Source of the DNA: Comamonadaceae bacterium OH2545_COT-014
Lineage (GTDB): Bacteria; Pseudomonadota; Gammaproteobacteria; Burkholderiales; Burkholderiaceae_C
Direction: 5' to 3'
Assembly: GCA_003859965.1 (NCBI GenBank)
Contig: RQYR01000029.1
Coordinates: 1-37,046, forward strand
DNA length: 37,046 nt
Shown: piece after piece, positions 17,133 to 24,937 of the stretch
How the letters are laid out: each line of letters starts with the position of its first letter
How positions within the stretch are numbered: the stretch's first letter is position 1
Program-made: the position numbers and the translations under genes
The notes under the pieces: model-generated
The model's input: the letters and a program-made list of their open reading frames with translations, nothing else
What the model was told of the DNA's origin: nothing
Databases searched by the model: none

Positions 17133-18445
17133 ACCCCAAGCCATCTTCACCCTCCCCCCGTCCGGCCCGCCAGGGCCAGGGCGCGCCCGCCCGCCCTGCG
17201 GCCAAGCCGCGCCCGCCTGCCGCCGCCCACGCGTCCGCCGTGGGCATGGATGACGTGGTGTCCGGCCGCTTCGACACCGAAGCCCAGCCCGCCGCCAGCG
17301 CCCCCCCCGCCCCGCGCACGCCCCCCAAGCGCGTGCTGCAACCCGAGGCCGAAAGCCCCAAGCTGCACAAGGTACTGGCCCAGGCCGGGCTGGGTTCGCG
17401 GCTGGAGATGGAGCAGCTCATCAGCCAGGGCCGCGTCAGCGTCAACGGCCAGCCCGCCCACGTGGGCCAGCGCATCCGCCACGGCGACCAGGTGCGTATC
17501 AACGGCCAGCCCGTGCGGCTGCGCATCGCGCCGCCGGCGGTGCGCGTCATCGCCTACCACAAGCCCGTGGGCGAAGTCGTCACCCACCACGACCCGCAAA
17601 ACCGCCCCACCGTCTTTCGCAAGCTGCCGCCGCTGGCGCAGGGCAAATGGCTTTCCGTGGGCCGGCTCGACCTCAACACCGAAGGGCTGCTGCTGCTCAC
17701 CAACTCCGGCGAGCTGGCCAACCGCCTGATGCACCCGCGCTTCGGCCTGGAGCGCGAATACGCCGTGCGCGTGCTGGGCGCGCTGAGCGACGATGAAAAG
17801 CAGCGCCTGCTCACCGGCGTCATGCTGGACGACGGCCCCGCCCAGTTCAGCCGCCTGGAGGCCGAAGGCAGCAGCGAAGGCGCCAACCAGTGGTATCGCG
17901 TCACCATCGCCGAAGGCCGCAACCGCGAAGTGCGCCGCCTGTTCGAAGCCGTGGGTCACGCCGTCAGCCGCCTCATCCGCATCCGCTACGGCGCCATGCT
18001 GCTGCCACGCGGCCTGCGGCGCGGCCAGTGGATGGAGCTGCAAGAACGTGACATCCGCGCCCTGGGCGCCGCCGCCGGACTGCCCGCCGCCGCCCTGCGT
18101 GGCGGCCCGGCCGAACGCGCCGCCCCCCCGGCCCGCAACCGCCGCCAGGCCGACCGTGGCCGCGCCAGCGGCCCGCGCGGCCGGGGTGGCCCGCCCCCCG
18201 CCACACCCGCGCCCCGGCCGCCGCGCCAGGGCATGGGCAGCGCGCCCGGCCACCCATCAGGCAATCAATGGTTGCAGGGCAACCAGGACCGGGGCGGCAG
18301 CCGCCCGCCCGACCCCATGCCAACCCGCTCTGGCTACATTGGCGCCGACGCTTGGCGCCAGCAGCGCCAAAACCCCTCGCGCGGCCGCCCCAGCCAAGCC
18401 AGAGGCAAAGGCGGCCCACCCCGTGGCGGCCAGCGTCGCGGCTGA
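17129..18445 (+). CDS. rluB: 23S rRNA pseudouridine synthase RluB
   Basis: Modifies 23S rRNA (U2605 in E. coli), 438 residues. A disordered Pro/Ala-rich N-terminus of about 85 residues precedes the S4 domain ([22 protein letters not shown]). The RsuA/RluB-type catalytic domain follows, with Asp in [18 protein letters not shown] and [16 protein letters not shown]. The final 120 or so residues are an Arg/Gly/Pro-rich RGG-like tail that could add RNA affinity, with a less random [14 protein letters not shown] near the end. Such tails are common on RluB in this group, but this one is long. The ATG is preceded by GGAGGAG and overlaps the scpB stop. Confidence 0.94.
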   Translation: MNPKPSSPSPRPARQGQGAPARPAAKPRPPAAAHASAVGMDDVVSGRFDTEAQPAASAPPAPRTPPKRVLQPEAESPKLHKVLAQAGLGSRLEMEQLISQGRVSVNGQPAHVGQRIRHGDQVRINGQPVRLRIAPPAVRVIAYHKPVGEVVTHHDPQNRPTVFRKLPPLAQGKWLSVGRLDLNTEGLLLLTNSGELANRLMHPRFGLEREYAVRVLGALSDDEKQRLLTGVMLDDGPAQFSRLEAEGSSEGANQWYRVTIAEGRNREVRRLFEAVGHAVSRLIRIRYGAMLLPRGLRRGQWMELQERDIRALGAAAGLPAAALRGGPAERAAPPARNRRQADRGRASGPRGRGGPPPATPAPRPPRQGMGSAPGHPSGNQWLQGNQDRGGSRPPDPMPTRSGYIGADAWRQQRQNPSRGRPSQARGKGGPPRGGQRRG

Positions 18446-18479
18446 CCCAACCGCATGCAGGCAGCCACCCAGGATTACA

Positions 18480-18540
18480 TGAAAAAAAGCCGTTTCAGGC
18501 CGTATTGACGGCCCAGTCTGCTATCAATTCAATAACAAAA
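18480..18540 (-). repeat. Dispersed repeat, diverged copy D
   Basis: Read on the minus strand it gives TTGATAGC followed by GGGCCGTCAATACGGCC and GGCTTTTTTTCATG. The GGGCCGTATTGGCGGCCC hairpin of copy E is recognisable. It lies 35 bases after the rluB stop. Confidence 0.4.
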
Positions 18541-18608
18541 CTTCCCCTACTCCTGCAAACCGCCTCCGGCCCGTGCGGCGCCGTGCCGCCGCCTGCCTCG
18601 GGGGTTAA

Positions 18609-18677
18609 GCGTTCGGCGTTCAGCGAACAGTCGCTGAAACCGCCTTACCGCTGAACGCTGAACGCTGAACGCTGAAC
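18609..18677 (+). promoter_or_regulatory. Slippable hairpin with 7-bp tandem repeats in the gcvH leader
   Basis: Four perfect copies of GCTGAAC run from 18650 to 18677 and end six bases before the gcvH ATG. GCGTTCGGCGTTCAGCG (18609-18625) can pair with CGCTGAACGCTGAACGC (18649-18665) over 17 positions with one G-U, and also with the register shifted by seven. A competing small hairpin, CAGCGA-acag-TCGCTG (18621-18636), uses part of the same left arm. There is no obvious ribosome-binding site between the repeats and the ATG. A translation or attenuation switch is inference. Confidence 0.55.
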
Positions 18678-18683
18678 CATCCC

Positions 18684-19055
18684 ATGCCCCTCCAATACAC
18701 CCCCGACCACACATGGCTGAAGATTGACGGCGACACCGCCACCGTGGGCATCACGGCCCACGCGCAAGACGCGCTGGGCGACGTGGTCTTCGTCGAACTG
18801 CCCGAAGTGGGCAAAACCTATGCCGCCAAGGACACCGCTGGCGTGGTGGAAAGCGTCAAAGCCGCCGCCGACGTGTACATGCCCGTCAGCGGCGAGGTGC
18901 TGGAAATCAACGAAGCCCTGCGCGCCGATCCGGCCCTGGTCAACAGCGACCCGCTGGGCGCGGGCTGGTTCTTCAAGATCCGCCTGTCACGGCCCGATGA
19001 AGCGGCGGCCCTGCTGGACGAAGCGGCCTACACCGCCTTGACCCACGGCGCCTGA
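18684..19055 (+). CDS. gcvH: Glycine cleavage system H protein
   Basis: Lipoyl-carrying shuttle protein of the glycine cleavage system, 123 residues (E. coli 129). It carries the aminomethyl group between the P, T and L proteins. The lipoylation site is K59 in [12 protein letters not shown]. Other family stretches are [37 protein letters not shown], and [15 protein letters not shown]. gcvT and gcvP are not adjacent, since rluB precedes it and a convergent SPFH gene follows. It may therefore be transcribed separately from the rest of the system. No glycine riboswitch was recognised upstream. Instead there is a hairpin with 7-bp tandem repeats directly before the start. Confidence 0.96.
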   Translation: MPLQYTPDHTWLKIDGDTATVGITAHAQDALGDVVFVELPEVGKTYAAKDTAGVVESVKAAADVYMPVSGEVLEINEALRADPALVNSDPLGAGWFFKIRLSRPDEAAALLDEAAYTALTHGA

Positions 19056-19197
19056 GGCCGCATCCCGGCGGCACCTGGGCGATGGCCTGCCCTGCACTGC
19101 CCCACCCTGTCCCGCTCATAGGCCCTGCGTCACCCGCCAGACCGGCCCATGCCGGCCAACAGGCGCACATGCTCTTGGCGGGAAATCTCCCCGGAAC

Positions 19198-19258
19198 ATC
19201 AAAAACAATAGCGCCCTGGGCCGTATTGGCGGCCCAAGGCGCTGTTTTCATGCCTGAA
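19198..19258 (+). repeat. Dispersed repeat copy E, terminator-like
   Basis: The core ATCAAAAACAATAGC (19198-19212) runs into a strong stem. GCGCC (19211-19215) and GGGCC (19218-19222) pair with GGCCC (19231-19235) and GGCGC (19238-19242) over an 8-nt loop, then TGTTTTCATGCCTG. It lies between convergent gcvH and the qmcA-like gene and may serve as their terminator. Confidence 0.6.
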
Positions 19259-19277
19259 AGGCGCGGCAGAGAGCGCG

Positions 19278-20204
19278 TCAGACCGGCCCGCCGGGCGTGC
19301 GGTTGGCCTGCACCATCTTCATGGCCGAGCTGATGAGGGCGGAGACTTCGGTCATGTTGCTGGGCACGACCAGGGTGGTTTGCGAATCGGCCGCCACCTG
19401 GCTGTAGGCCTCGACGGCTTTTTCGGCCACCTTCAGTTGCACGGCCTGCTCGCCGCCGGGCTGGCGAATGGCGGCGGCCACGCGCATCAGCGCCTCGGCG
19501 GTGGCGTTGGCCACTTCGGTAATGGCGGCGGCCTCGCCCTGGGCGTTGTTGATCTGCGCCTGCTTCTCGCCTTCGGACTTGGCAATGGCGGCCTGCTTCT
19601 GGCCTTCGGCCAGGTTGATCTGCTCCTGGCGCTTGCCCTCGGAGGTGGCGATGACGGCGCGCTTTTCGCGCTCGGCGGTGATCTGCGCCTGCATGGCGCG
19701 CAGGATTTCGTTGGGCGGGGTCAGGTCCTTGATTTCGTAGCGCAGCACCTTCACGCCCCAGTTGAGCGCGGCTTCGTCAATGGCCTCGACCACCTTGGCG
19801 TTGATCATGTCGCGCTCCTCGAAGGTCTTGTCCAGCTCCAGCCGGCCGATGACGCTGCGCAGCGTGGTTTGCGCCAGCTGCGAGATGGCCATCACGTAGT
19901 TGCTGGAGCCGTAGCTGGCGCGCATGGGGTCGGTGACCTGGAAGTACAGGATGCCGTCCACCTGCAGCTGCGTGTTGTCGCGCGTGATGCAGACCTGGCT
20001 GGGCACGTCCAGCGGGATTTCCTTCAGGCTGTGCTTGTAGGCCACGCGGTCGAAGAAGGGGATGATGACGTTCAGGCCGGGCGAGAGCGTGCGGTTGTAC
20101 TTGCCCAGGCGCTCGACGATCCAGGCGTTTTGCTGCGGCACGATCTTGATGGAGAGCTTGGCCACGATGGCCGCGATGACGACGAGGACGATGGCGATTT
20201 CCAA
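19278..20204 (-). CDS. qmcA: SPFH/band-7 membrane protein, QmcA-like
   Basis: Stomatin/prohibitin-family protein of 308 residues, anchored by one N-terminal membrane helix (EIAIVLVVIAAIVAKLSI). The SPFH domain follows (IVPQQNAWIVERLGKYNRTL, SLKEIPLDVPSQVCITRDN, VDGILYFQVTDP), then VLRYEIKDLTPPNEILRAM. A long Ala/Glu/Gln/Lys-rich coiled coil (about 180-245) and a hydrophobic C-terminus complete it. Such proteins form large cage-like oligomers that organise the membrane and modulate proteases such as FtsH. The start is a TTG at 20204, supported by AGGAAGG about six bases upstream. The upstream nfeD-like gene on the same strand is the usual genetic partner, as with ybbK-ybbJ of E. coli. Confidence 0.9.
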   Translation of the reverse strand: MEIAIVLVVIAAIVAKLSIKIVPQQNAWIVERLGKYNRTLSPGLNVIIPFFDRVAYKHSLKEIPLDVPSQVCITRDNTQLQVDGILYFQVTDPMRASYGSSNYVMAISQLAQTTLRSVIGRLELDKTFEERDMINAKVVEAIDEAALNWGVKVLRYEIKDLTPPNEILRAMQAQITAEREKRAVIATSEGKRQEQINLAEGQKQAAIAKSEGEKQAQINNAQGEAAAITEVANATAEALMRVAAAIRQPGGEQAVQLKVAEKAVEAYSQVAADSQTTLVVPSNMTEVSALISSAMKMVQANRTPGGPV

Positions 20205-20312
20205 GAGGGCCTTCCTTTCTGGTTAACGGGTCATGCAAGTGGAAAAGCGGATTCGGGGCAAGGGCGCTTGACGGTGGCCCGCCCGCCGGTTCAAACCGGC
20301 TTCAAATCAGCG

Positions 20313-20738
20313 TCAGAGCGGCTCCAGCAGCAGGCGGCTGCCCACCAGTTCAGCCACGCGGTGCGGGCCGGGACGGGGCACGGCCTGCGGACGGCAAATG
20401 GCCGTCCATTGCGTGCCGCGGTAGCGCACGGTGGCCGTGCCGTCGGGGTTCCAGGCGTGCACTTGCACGGTTTCGCCCACGTCCAGGTTCACGTTGCGGT
20501 CGGCGCGCGGCGAAGGCTCGCCCGGCCGGCGGCGGCGCAGCACGTAGCAGGCGGCCACGGCCACGCCGCTGACCACGGCCGCCACGGCCATTTGCCCGGC
20601 CAGCGGCACGCCTGCATAGGCCGCCAGCGCGCCAGCCACGCCGCCCAGGGCGAGCATGAGCAGGTAGAAGGTCAGCGTCACCAACTCCAGCGCCACCAGC
20701 GCGCCGGTCACGATCCACCACCAGCTTGCATCCGTCAT
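20313..20738 (-). CDS. NfeD-like membrane protein (YbbJ type)
   Basis: Short NfeD-family protein, 141 residues. It has hydrophobic segments WWWIVTGALVALELVTLTFYLLML and a second stretch (GQMAVAAVVSGVAVAACYV), a basic linker, and a C-terminal OB-fold-like region (VGETVQVHAWNPDGTATVRYRG, then WTAICRP). There is no ClpP-like protease domain, so it is the short class. It lies 108 bases upstream of the SPFH gene on the same strand. NfeD proteins are thought to work with their neighbouring SPFH partner in membrane quality control. The exact role is not established. Confidence 0.85.
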   Translation of the reverse strand: MTDASWWWIVTGALVALELVTLTFYLLMLALGGVAGALAAYAGVPLAGQMAVAAVVSGVAVAACYVLRRRRPGEPSPRADRNVNLDVGETVQVHAWNPDGTATVRYRGTQWTAICRPQAVPRPGPHRVAELVGSRLLLEPL

Positions 20739-20914
20739 TGCATGCGCTCCTTGTTCGGGGGTTGTTCATGGGCCTGCCACCGCCACCGGGGCGCGCCGCG
20801 CCATGTCCCACGCCACAACGCGCCGCCGTTGCTGGCGGGCGCGCTATTTTGCGGCAAAAGCATGGGTGGGCAGAGGCGCCCCCGCAGGGGCGGCGGTGCG
20901 GCCTTGCCACTCCA

Positions 20915-20957
20915 TGAAAAAAGGCCGGAGGCGTGCTGTGAAACACGCCCCCGGCCT
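20915..20957 (-). terminator. Intrinsic terminator of the minus-strand Bug receptor gene
   Basis: On the minus strand, AGGCCGGGGGCGTG (20957-20944) pairs with CACGCCTCCGGCCT (20935-20922) around an 8-nt loop with one mismatch. TTTTTT follows at once. It sits 57 bases past the stop of the gene at 21014. Confidence 0.85.
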
Positions 20958-21013
20958 GGTGAACAAGGCGCTGAGCGCCTTCAGAGAGACTTCAGAGAGC
21001 CTTTGGAACGCCT

Positions 21014-22003
21014 TTAGTCAGCGTACTGGCCCGCCGCCTTGATGACGGGGCCCCACTTGGCGATTTCGCTGGCCACGAACTTCTTGTGCGCGGCCGGCTC
21101 CATGCGCTCGTCGGTCACGACCACGGCGCCCAGGCCCTGTTGTTTCTTGATGAATTCAGGGTCTTTCAGCGCGGCCTTGAGCGCGTCGTTCAAGGTCTTG
21201 AGCACGGCCGCGGGCGTGCCCTTGGGCGCGTACAGGCCGTGCCAGATGGAGACGTTGAAGCCCTTGATGCCCGCCTCGTCCAGCGTGGGCAGGTCCTTGT
21301 AAACGGCCGGGGTGCTCAGGCGCTGGGGCGTGGTCACGGCGTAGGCCTTGATCTTCTTGGCTTCCACCTGGCTGGTGGTGTTGGTGGTCTGGTCGCACAT
21401 CAGATCCACCTGGCCGCCAATGAGGTCGGTAATGGCGGGGGCCGTGCCCTTGTAGGGCACCGTGGTCATCTCCGCCTGCAAGGCCTTCTGGAACATCAGG
21501 CCGCACAGGTGCGAGGCCGAGCCCAGGCCCGCGTTGGCCAGGTTGATCTTGCCCTTGTTCTGGGCGATCCAGTCGGTCAGCTCCTTGTAGTTGTTGGGCG
21601 CCAGGCCGGGCTTGGCTACCACCACCATCGGCACTTCGTTGATCAGGCCCAGGTATTCAAACTCCTCCACCTGGTAGGGCAGCTTGCGGTACAGCGCTGG
21701 CGTGGTGGCCATGCCGATGTGCGTCACCAGCAAGGTGTAGCCATCGGGCGTGGCGCGGAAAGCCTTGCCCGTGCCGATGGTGCTGCCCGCGCCCGCGGCG
21801 TTGTCGATCACCACGCTGGCGCCGCCCAGGGGCTTGCGCAGGGCCTCGGCCAGATCGCGCGCCACCTTGTCGGTGGGGCCACCTGCGGAAAACGGCACGA
21901 TCAGCGTGATGCTTTTGCCTTCGGCCGGAAAGGTTTGCGCCTGCGCGCCCAGCGCCACGAGCGCGGCGCCCGCGAAAGCGGCGAGTTTGAACAGTGCGGA
22001 CAT
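21014..22003 (-). CDS. Bug-family (TctC-like) periplasmic receptor, first of a divergent pair
   Basis: Tripartite tricarboxylate transporter substrate-binding protein, 329 residues from the ATG at 22003, which has GAGGAG upstream. A signal peptide (SALFKLAAFAGAALVALGAQAQ) is followed by family hallmarks: ITLIVPFSAGGPTDKVARDLAEAL, VVIDNAAGAGSTIGT, TPDGYTLLVTHIGMATTPALY, TTVPYKGTAPAITDLIGGQVDLM, and LYAPKGTPAAVLKTLNDAL. Bug proteins bind small carboxylates or related metabolites. They are greatly expanded in Burkholderiales, and many lack their own TctA/TctB membrane genes, as here. The ligand cannot be read from sequence. The next gene, on the other strand, encodes a second Bug protein. Confidence 0.92.
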   Translation of the reverse strand: MSALFKLAAFAGAALVALGAQAQTFPAEGKSITLIVPFSAGGPTDKVARDLAEALRKPLGGASVVIDNAAGAGSTIGTGKAFRATPDGYTLLVTHIGMATTPALYRKLPYQVEEFEYLGLINEVPMVVVAKPGLAPNNYKELTDWIAQNKGKINLANAGLGSASHLCGLMFQKALQAEMTTVPYKGTAPAITDLIGGQVDLMCDQTTNTTSQVEAKKIKAYAVTTPQRLSTPAVYKDLPTLDEAGIKGFNVSIWHGLYAPKGTPAAVLKTLNDALKAALKDPEFIKKQQGLGAVVVTDERMEPAAHKKFVASEIAKWGPVIKAAGQYAD

Positions 22004-22271
22004 GGGTGTGACTCCTCGAAAATCCATCTAAAAGTGTCGGATGCTAACGGCCCGCGCCCGCGGATCCATCAGGATTACACCTAGGGCCATGCTTGGCCAA
22101 CCCCTTGCCTGCCCGGCCCGTGGCCCCCCGTACCACCGCCCGAAGCGCCCGAAGCGCCCGCCACGGGCTATGCTTTTGATGGATTGCATGGCCCCTGGCC
22201 CAAGCGCCTTGCTGGCCCTGTTTTTTTCCAGATTCCGGCTTTCCCGACCTCATTCACAGGAGACTTTTTCG

Positions 22272-23267
22272 ATGCCGCATCACACGATTTGCCCCGCCCG
22301 CCGTCACGCCCTGGCCAGGCTGGCCGCCAGTTTGGCCGCGCCCTGGGCCGCCAGCGCCGCCGCGCAGGACAAATACCCCGCCAAGCCCGTCACGCTGGTG
22401 GTGCCGCAAGCCGCTGGCGGCGCCAATGACGTGATCGCGCGCGTGCTGGCGCAGCGCCTGTCGGAACAAATGGGCCAGAGCGTGGTGGTGGACAATCGCC
22501 CCGGCGCGGGCGGCACGCTGGCCACCGCCGCCACGGCGCGCACCCAGGCCGACGGCTACACCCTGCTCGTCACCACCGACAGCGCCCAGGTCATCGCCCC
22601 CGCGCTGTACAAGGCGCCCGGCTTCGACCCCGAAAAAGACTTCGCCCCCGTGGCCCCCATTGCCCGCGCCGGTTACGTGCTGGTGGCCCACCCCAGCTTC
22701 GCAGCCGATGACGTGGCCGGCCTCATCCGGCTGGCCAAGGCCCGGCCCGGCCACTACGCCATTGCCTCGGCGGGCAACGGCACGCTCAACCACCTGATGG
22801 CCGCGCTGCTGCAAAAGGCCGCCGGCATTGAGCTGATGCACGTGCCCTATAAAGGCTCGGCCGCCGCCGCCACCGACGTGGCGGGCGGGCAGGTGCCGCT
22901 GGCCGTGCAAAGCCTGCCTTCGGTCATGGCCTTCGTGCAGTCCGGCAAGCTGAAGGTGCTGGGCGTGGTCAACCCCGAGCGCACGCCCGCGCTGCCCCAG
23001 GCGCCCGCCATCAGCGAAACCCTGCCCGGCTTTGGCGCCGCGCCGTGGTATGCGCTGTTTGCCCCGGCCGGCACGCCCGCGCCCATCGTCACGCAACTGC
23101 AAGGCGAAGTGCAGCGCGCGCTGACGCACCCCGACGTGCTGGCCAAGCTGGCCGCCGTGGGTTGCGAGCCTTTTGCCGGCACCGCCGCCGAGCTGGGCGC
23201 GCTGGTGCGGGCCGACCGCGCCAAGTGGGCGCGGGCCGTGAAGGAAACCGGCGTCACCATCGACTGA
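22272..23267 (+). CDS. Bug-family (TctC-like) periplasmic receptor, second of a divergent pair
   Basis: Second tripartite tricarboxylate-type receptor, 331 residues from the ATG at 22272, with AGGAGA eight bases upstream. A signal peptide of about 30 residues (cleavage near SAAAQ) precedes VTLVVPQAAGGANDVIARVLAQ, VVVDNRPGAGGTLAT, QADGYTLLVTTDSAQVIAPALY, MHVPYKGSAAAATDVAGGQV, and LFAPAGTPAPIVTQLQGEV. It is clearly divergent from the receptor at 21.0-22.0 kb and shares little with it beyond family motifs. The two genes are head to head across 268 bases. No TctA/TctB or regulator is next to them. The ligand is unknown. Confidence 0.92.
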   Translation: MPHHTICPARRHALARLAASLAAPWAASAAAQDKYPAKPVTLVVPQAAGGANDVIARVLAQRLSEQMGQSVVVDNRPGAGGTLATAATARTQADGYTLLVTTDSAQVIAPALYKAPGFDPEKDFAPVAPIARAGYVLVAHPSFAADDVAGLIRLAKARPGHYAIASAGNGTLNHLMAALLQKAAGIELMHVPYKGSAAAATDVAGGQVPLAVQSLPSVMAFVQSGKLKVLGVVNPERTPALPQAPAISETLPGFGAAPWYALFAPAGTPAPIVTQLQGEVQRALTHPDVLAKLAAVGCEPFAGTAAELGALVRADRAKWARAVKETGVTID

Positions 23268-23287
23268 ACCCCCCGCGCTTTCTTGCG

Positions 23288-23323
23288 CCGCCCGCCCTGC
23301 CGCCCGGATGGCGGGGCGGGCGG
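23288..23323 (+). terminator. GC-rich hairpin between the Bug gene and thyA
   Basis: CCGCCCGCCCTGCC (23288-23301) pairs with GGCGGGGCGGGCGG (23310-23323) over 14 positions with one G-U and an 8-nt loop. There is no T-run, so factor-independent termination is uncertain. Confidence 0.45.
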
Positions 23324-23369
23324 GTGAACCGGCAGACGGGAACACGGGCTTCGGCCACAATCCGGCCGC

Positions 23370-24203
23370 ATGAACCATCCCGCGATTGGCGCGCCCCGCC
23401 CCGTGCGCCACACCTATGAAGACTTCATGCGCCACGTGTTCGAAAACGGCGTGGCCAAGGCCGACCGCACCGGCACCGGCACGCGCAGCGTGTTCGGCTA
23501 CCAGATGCGCTTTGATCTGAACGAGGGCTTTCCGCTCGTCACCACCAAGAAAGTGCATCTCAAGAGCATCATTCACGAGCTGCTGTGGTTTTTGCGCGGC
23601 GACGGCAACGCGCGCTGGCTGCAAGAGCGCGGCGTGAGCATCTGGGACGAATGGGCCGATCCCGAAACGGGCGACCTCGGCCCCGTGTACGGCGTGCAGT
23701 GGCGCAGCTGGCCCACGCCCGGTGGCGGGCACATCGACCAGATCGCGCAAGTGGTGCAGCAGCTCAAACACAATCCGGATTCGCGCCGCATCATCGTCAG
23801 CGCCTGGAACGTGGCCGAACTGGACCAGATGGCCCTCATGCCCTGCCACGCCTTCTTCCAGTTCTACGTGGCCGAAGGCCGCCTGTCCTGCCAGCTCTAC
23901 CAGCGCAGCGCCGACATCTTTCTGGGCGTGCCCTTCAACATTGCCAGCTACGCGCTGCTCACGCACATGCTGGCGCAGCAATGCGATTTGCAGGTGGGCG
24001 AGTTCATCTGGACCGGCGGCGACTGCCACATCTACAGCAACCACATGGAACAGGTACAAACGCAGCTGGCCCGCCAGCCCTTTGCCTGGCCCACGCTGCG
24101 CATCAAGCGCCGCCCGCCTTCCATCTTCGACTACGAATACGAGGACTTTGAGCTGCTGGACTACCAGCACCACCCCGCCATCAAGGCGCCGGTGGCTGTC
24201 TGA
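23370..24203 (+). CDS. thyA: Thymidylate synthase
   Basis: Makes dTMP from dUMP with methylene-tetrahydrofolate, producing dihydrofolate. It has 277 residues (E. coli 264). Key elements are [19 protein letters not shown] with the phosphate-binding Arg, [31 protein letters not shown], and [29 protein letters not shown] with the nucleophile C159. Further on are [20 protein letters not shown] and [10 protein letters not shown]. The start at 23370 gives a short non-conserved extension before [11 protein letters not shown]. folA follows on the same strand, so the dihydrofolate made here can be reduced by the neighbouring gene's product. Confidence 0.98.
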   Translation: MNHPAIGAPRPVRHTYEDFMRHVFENGVAKADRTGTGTRSVFGYQMRFDLNEGFPLVTTKKVHLKSIIHELLWFLRGDGNARWLQERGVSIWDEWADPETGDLGPVYGVQWRSWPTPGGGHIDQIAQVVQQLKHNPDSRRIIVSAWNVAELDQMALMPCHAFFQFYVAEGRLSCQLYQRSADIFLGVPFNIASYALLTHMLAQQCDLQVGEFIWTGGDCHIYSNHMEQVQTQLARQPFAWPTLRIKRRPPSIFDYEYEDFELLDYQHHPAIKAPVAV

Positions 24204-24289
24204 CCCCGCGCCGGGCCGTGCCCCCTGCCTGCGGCGCAAGCATCGATACAGCAACCATGCTTGCGCCCATCATGCGGCTTGGCACACGA

Positions 24290-24346
24290 TCGAAAAAGGC
24301 CGCCAGCGCCCGTCCACAGGGCGATAGGCGCTATGTTTTTTGAAAT
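24290..24346 (-). repeat. Dispersed repeat copy G between thyA and folA
   Basis: On the minus strand the core reads TCAAAAAACATAGCGCC (24343-24327). Arms AGCGCC (24305-24310) and GGCGCT (24327-24332) pair, with a further CCC/GGG inside. It ends about 15 bases before the folA start. Confidence 0.55.
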
Positions 24347-24361
24347 CACGCGAAACACGCC

Positions 24362-24877
24362 ATGAAAATCAGCCTCATCTGGGCGCAAGCGCGGGGCCGC
24401 GTCATTGGCCAGGGCGGCGGCATGCCCTGGCGCCTGCCGGAAGACCTGGCGCACTTCAAGCGCACCACCGGCAGCGCGCCCGTCATCATGGGGCGCAAAA
24501 CCTGGGATTCACTGCCCCCGCGCTTCCGCCCCCTGCCGGGCCGCCGCAACATCGTCATCACGCGCCAGAGCGATTGGCATGAAAACGGCCCCCAACGCGC
24601 ATCCAGCCTGCCAGAAGCGCTACAAAAATGTGAACAATCGGGCGAGCCGCAGGTCTGGATCATTGGCGGCGCACAGATTTATGCGCAGGCACTGCCGCTG
24701 GCCCACGAAATCGTGCTCACGGACATTGACGCCTCTTTTGAAGGCGACGCCTTCGCGCCCACCCTGCCCCCCGCCGCCTGGCACGCCCGGCCCGGCGACT
24801 GGCTCACCGCCGCCAACGGGCTGCGCTACCGCTTTGTCACCTGCACGCGCACAGCGCCTCCCTCGGGCAACGCCTGA
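24362..24877 (+). CDS. folA: Dihydrofolate reductase
   Basis: Reduces dihydrofolate to tetrahydrofolate with NADPH, 171 residues. Conserved elements are SLIWAQARGRVIGQGGGMPW and RLPEDLAHFKR with the acid D28 (E. coli D27), VIMGRKTWDSLP, PLPGRRNIVITRQ, and VWIIGGAQIYAQALPLAHEIVLT. It lies 158 bases downstream of thyA, the usual pairing for folate recycling, separated by a copy of the dispersed repeat. It converges on glmU with 60 bases between stops. Confidence 0.97.
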   Translation: MKISLIWAQARGRVIGQGGGMPWRLPEDLAHFKRTTGSAPVIMGRKTWDSLPPRFRPLPGRRNIVITRQSDWHENGPQRASSLPEALQKCEQSGEPQVWIIGGAQIYAQALPLAHEIVLTDIDASFEGDAFAPTLPPAAWHARPGDWLTAANGLRYRFVTCTRTAPPSGNA

Positions 24878-24937
24878 CTGGCACCGCTGAAAGCGCGCCC
24901 GCAGGCCGCCCGCGCCGCCAGGGCCGCCCTTGCCCCC

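Noticed and set aside
18446-18683. Glycine riboswitch upstream of gcvH
   Set aside because: I looked for the conserved glycine-aptamer core and saw none. The region instead holds a diverged repeat and the 7-bp tandem hairpin.
19380-21017. Long open frame (545 codons) opposite the SPFH and NfeD-like genes
   Set aside because: It spans two real genes and their gap on the opposite strand and shows no recognisable domain.
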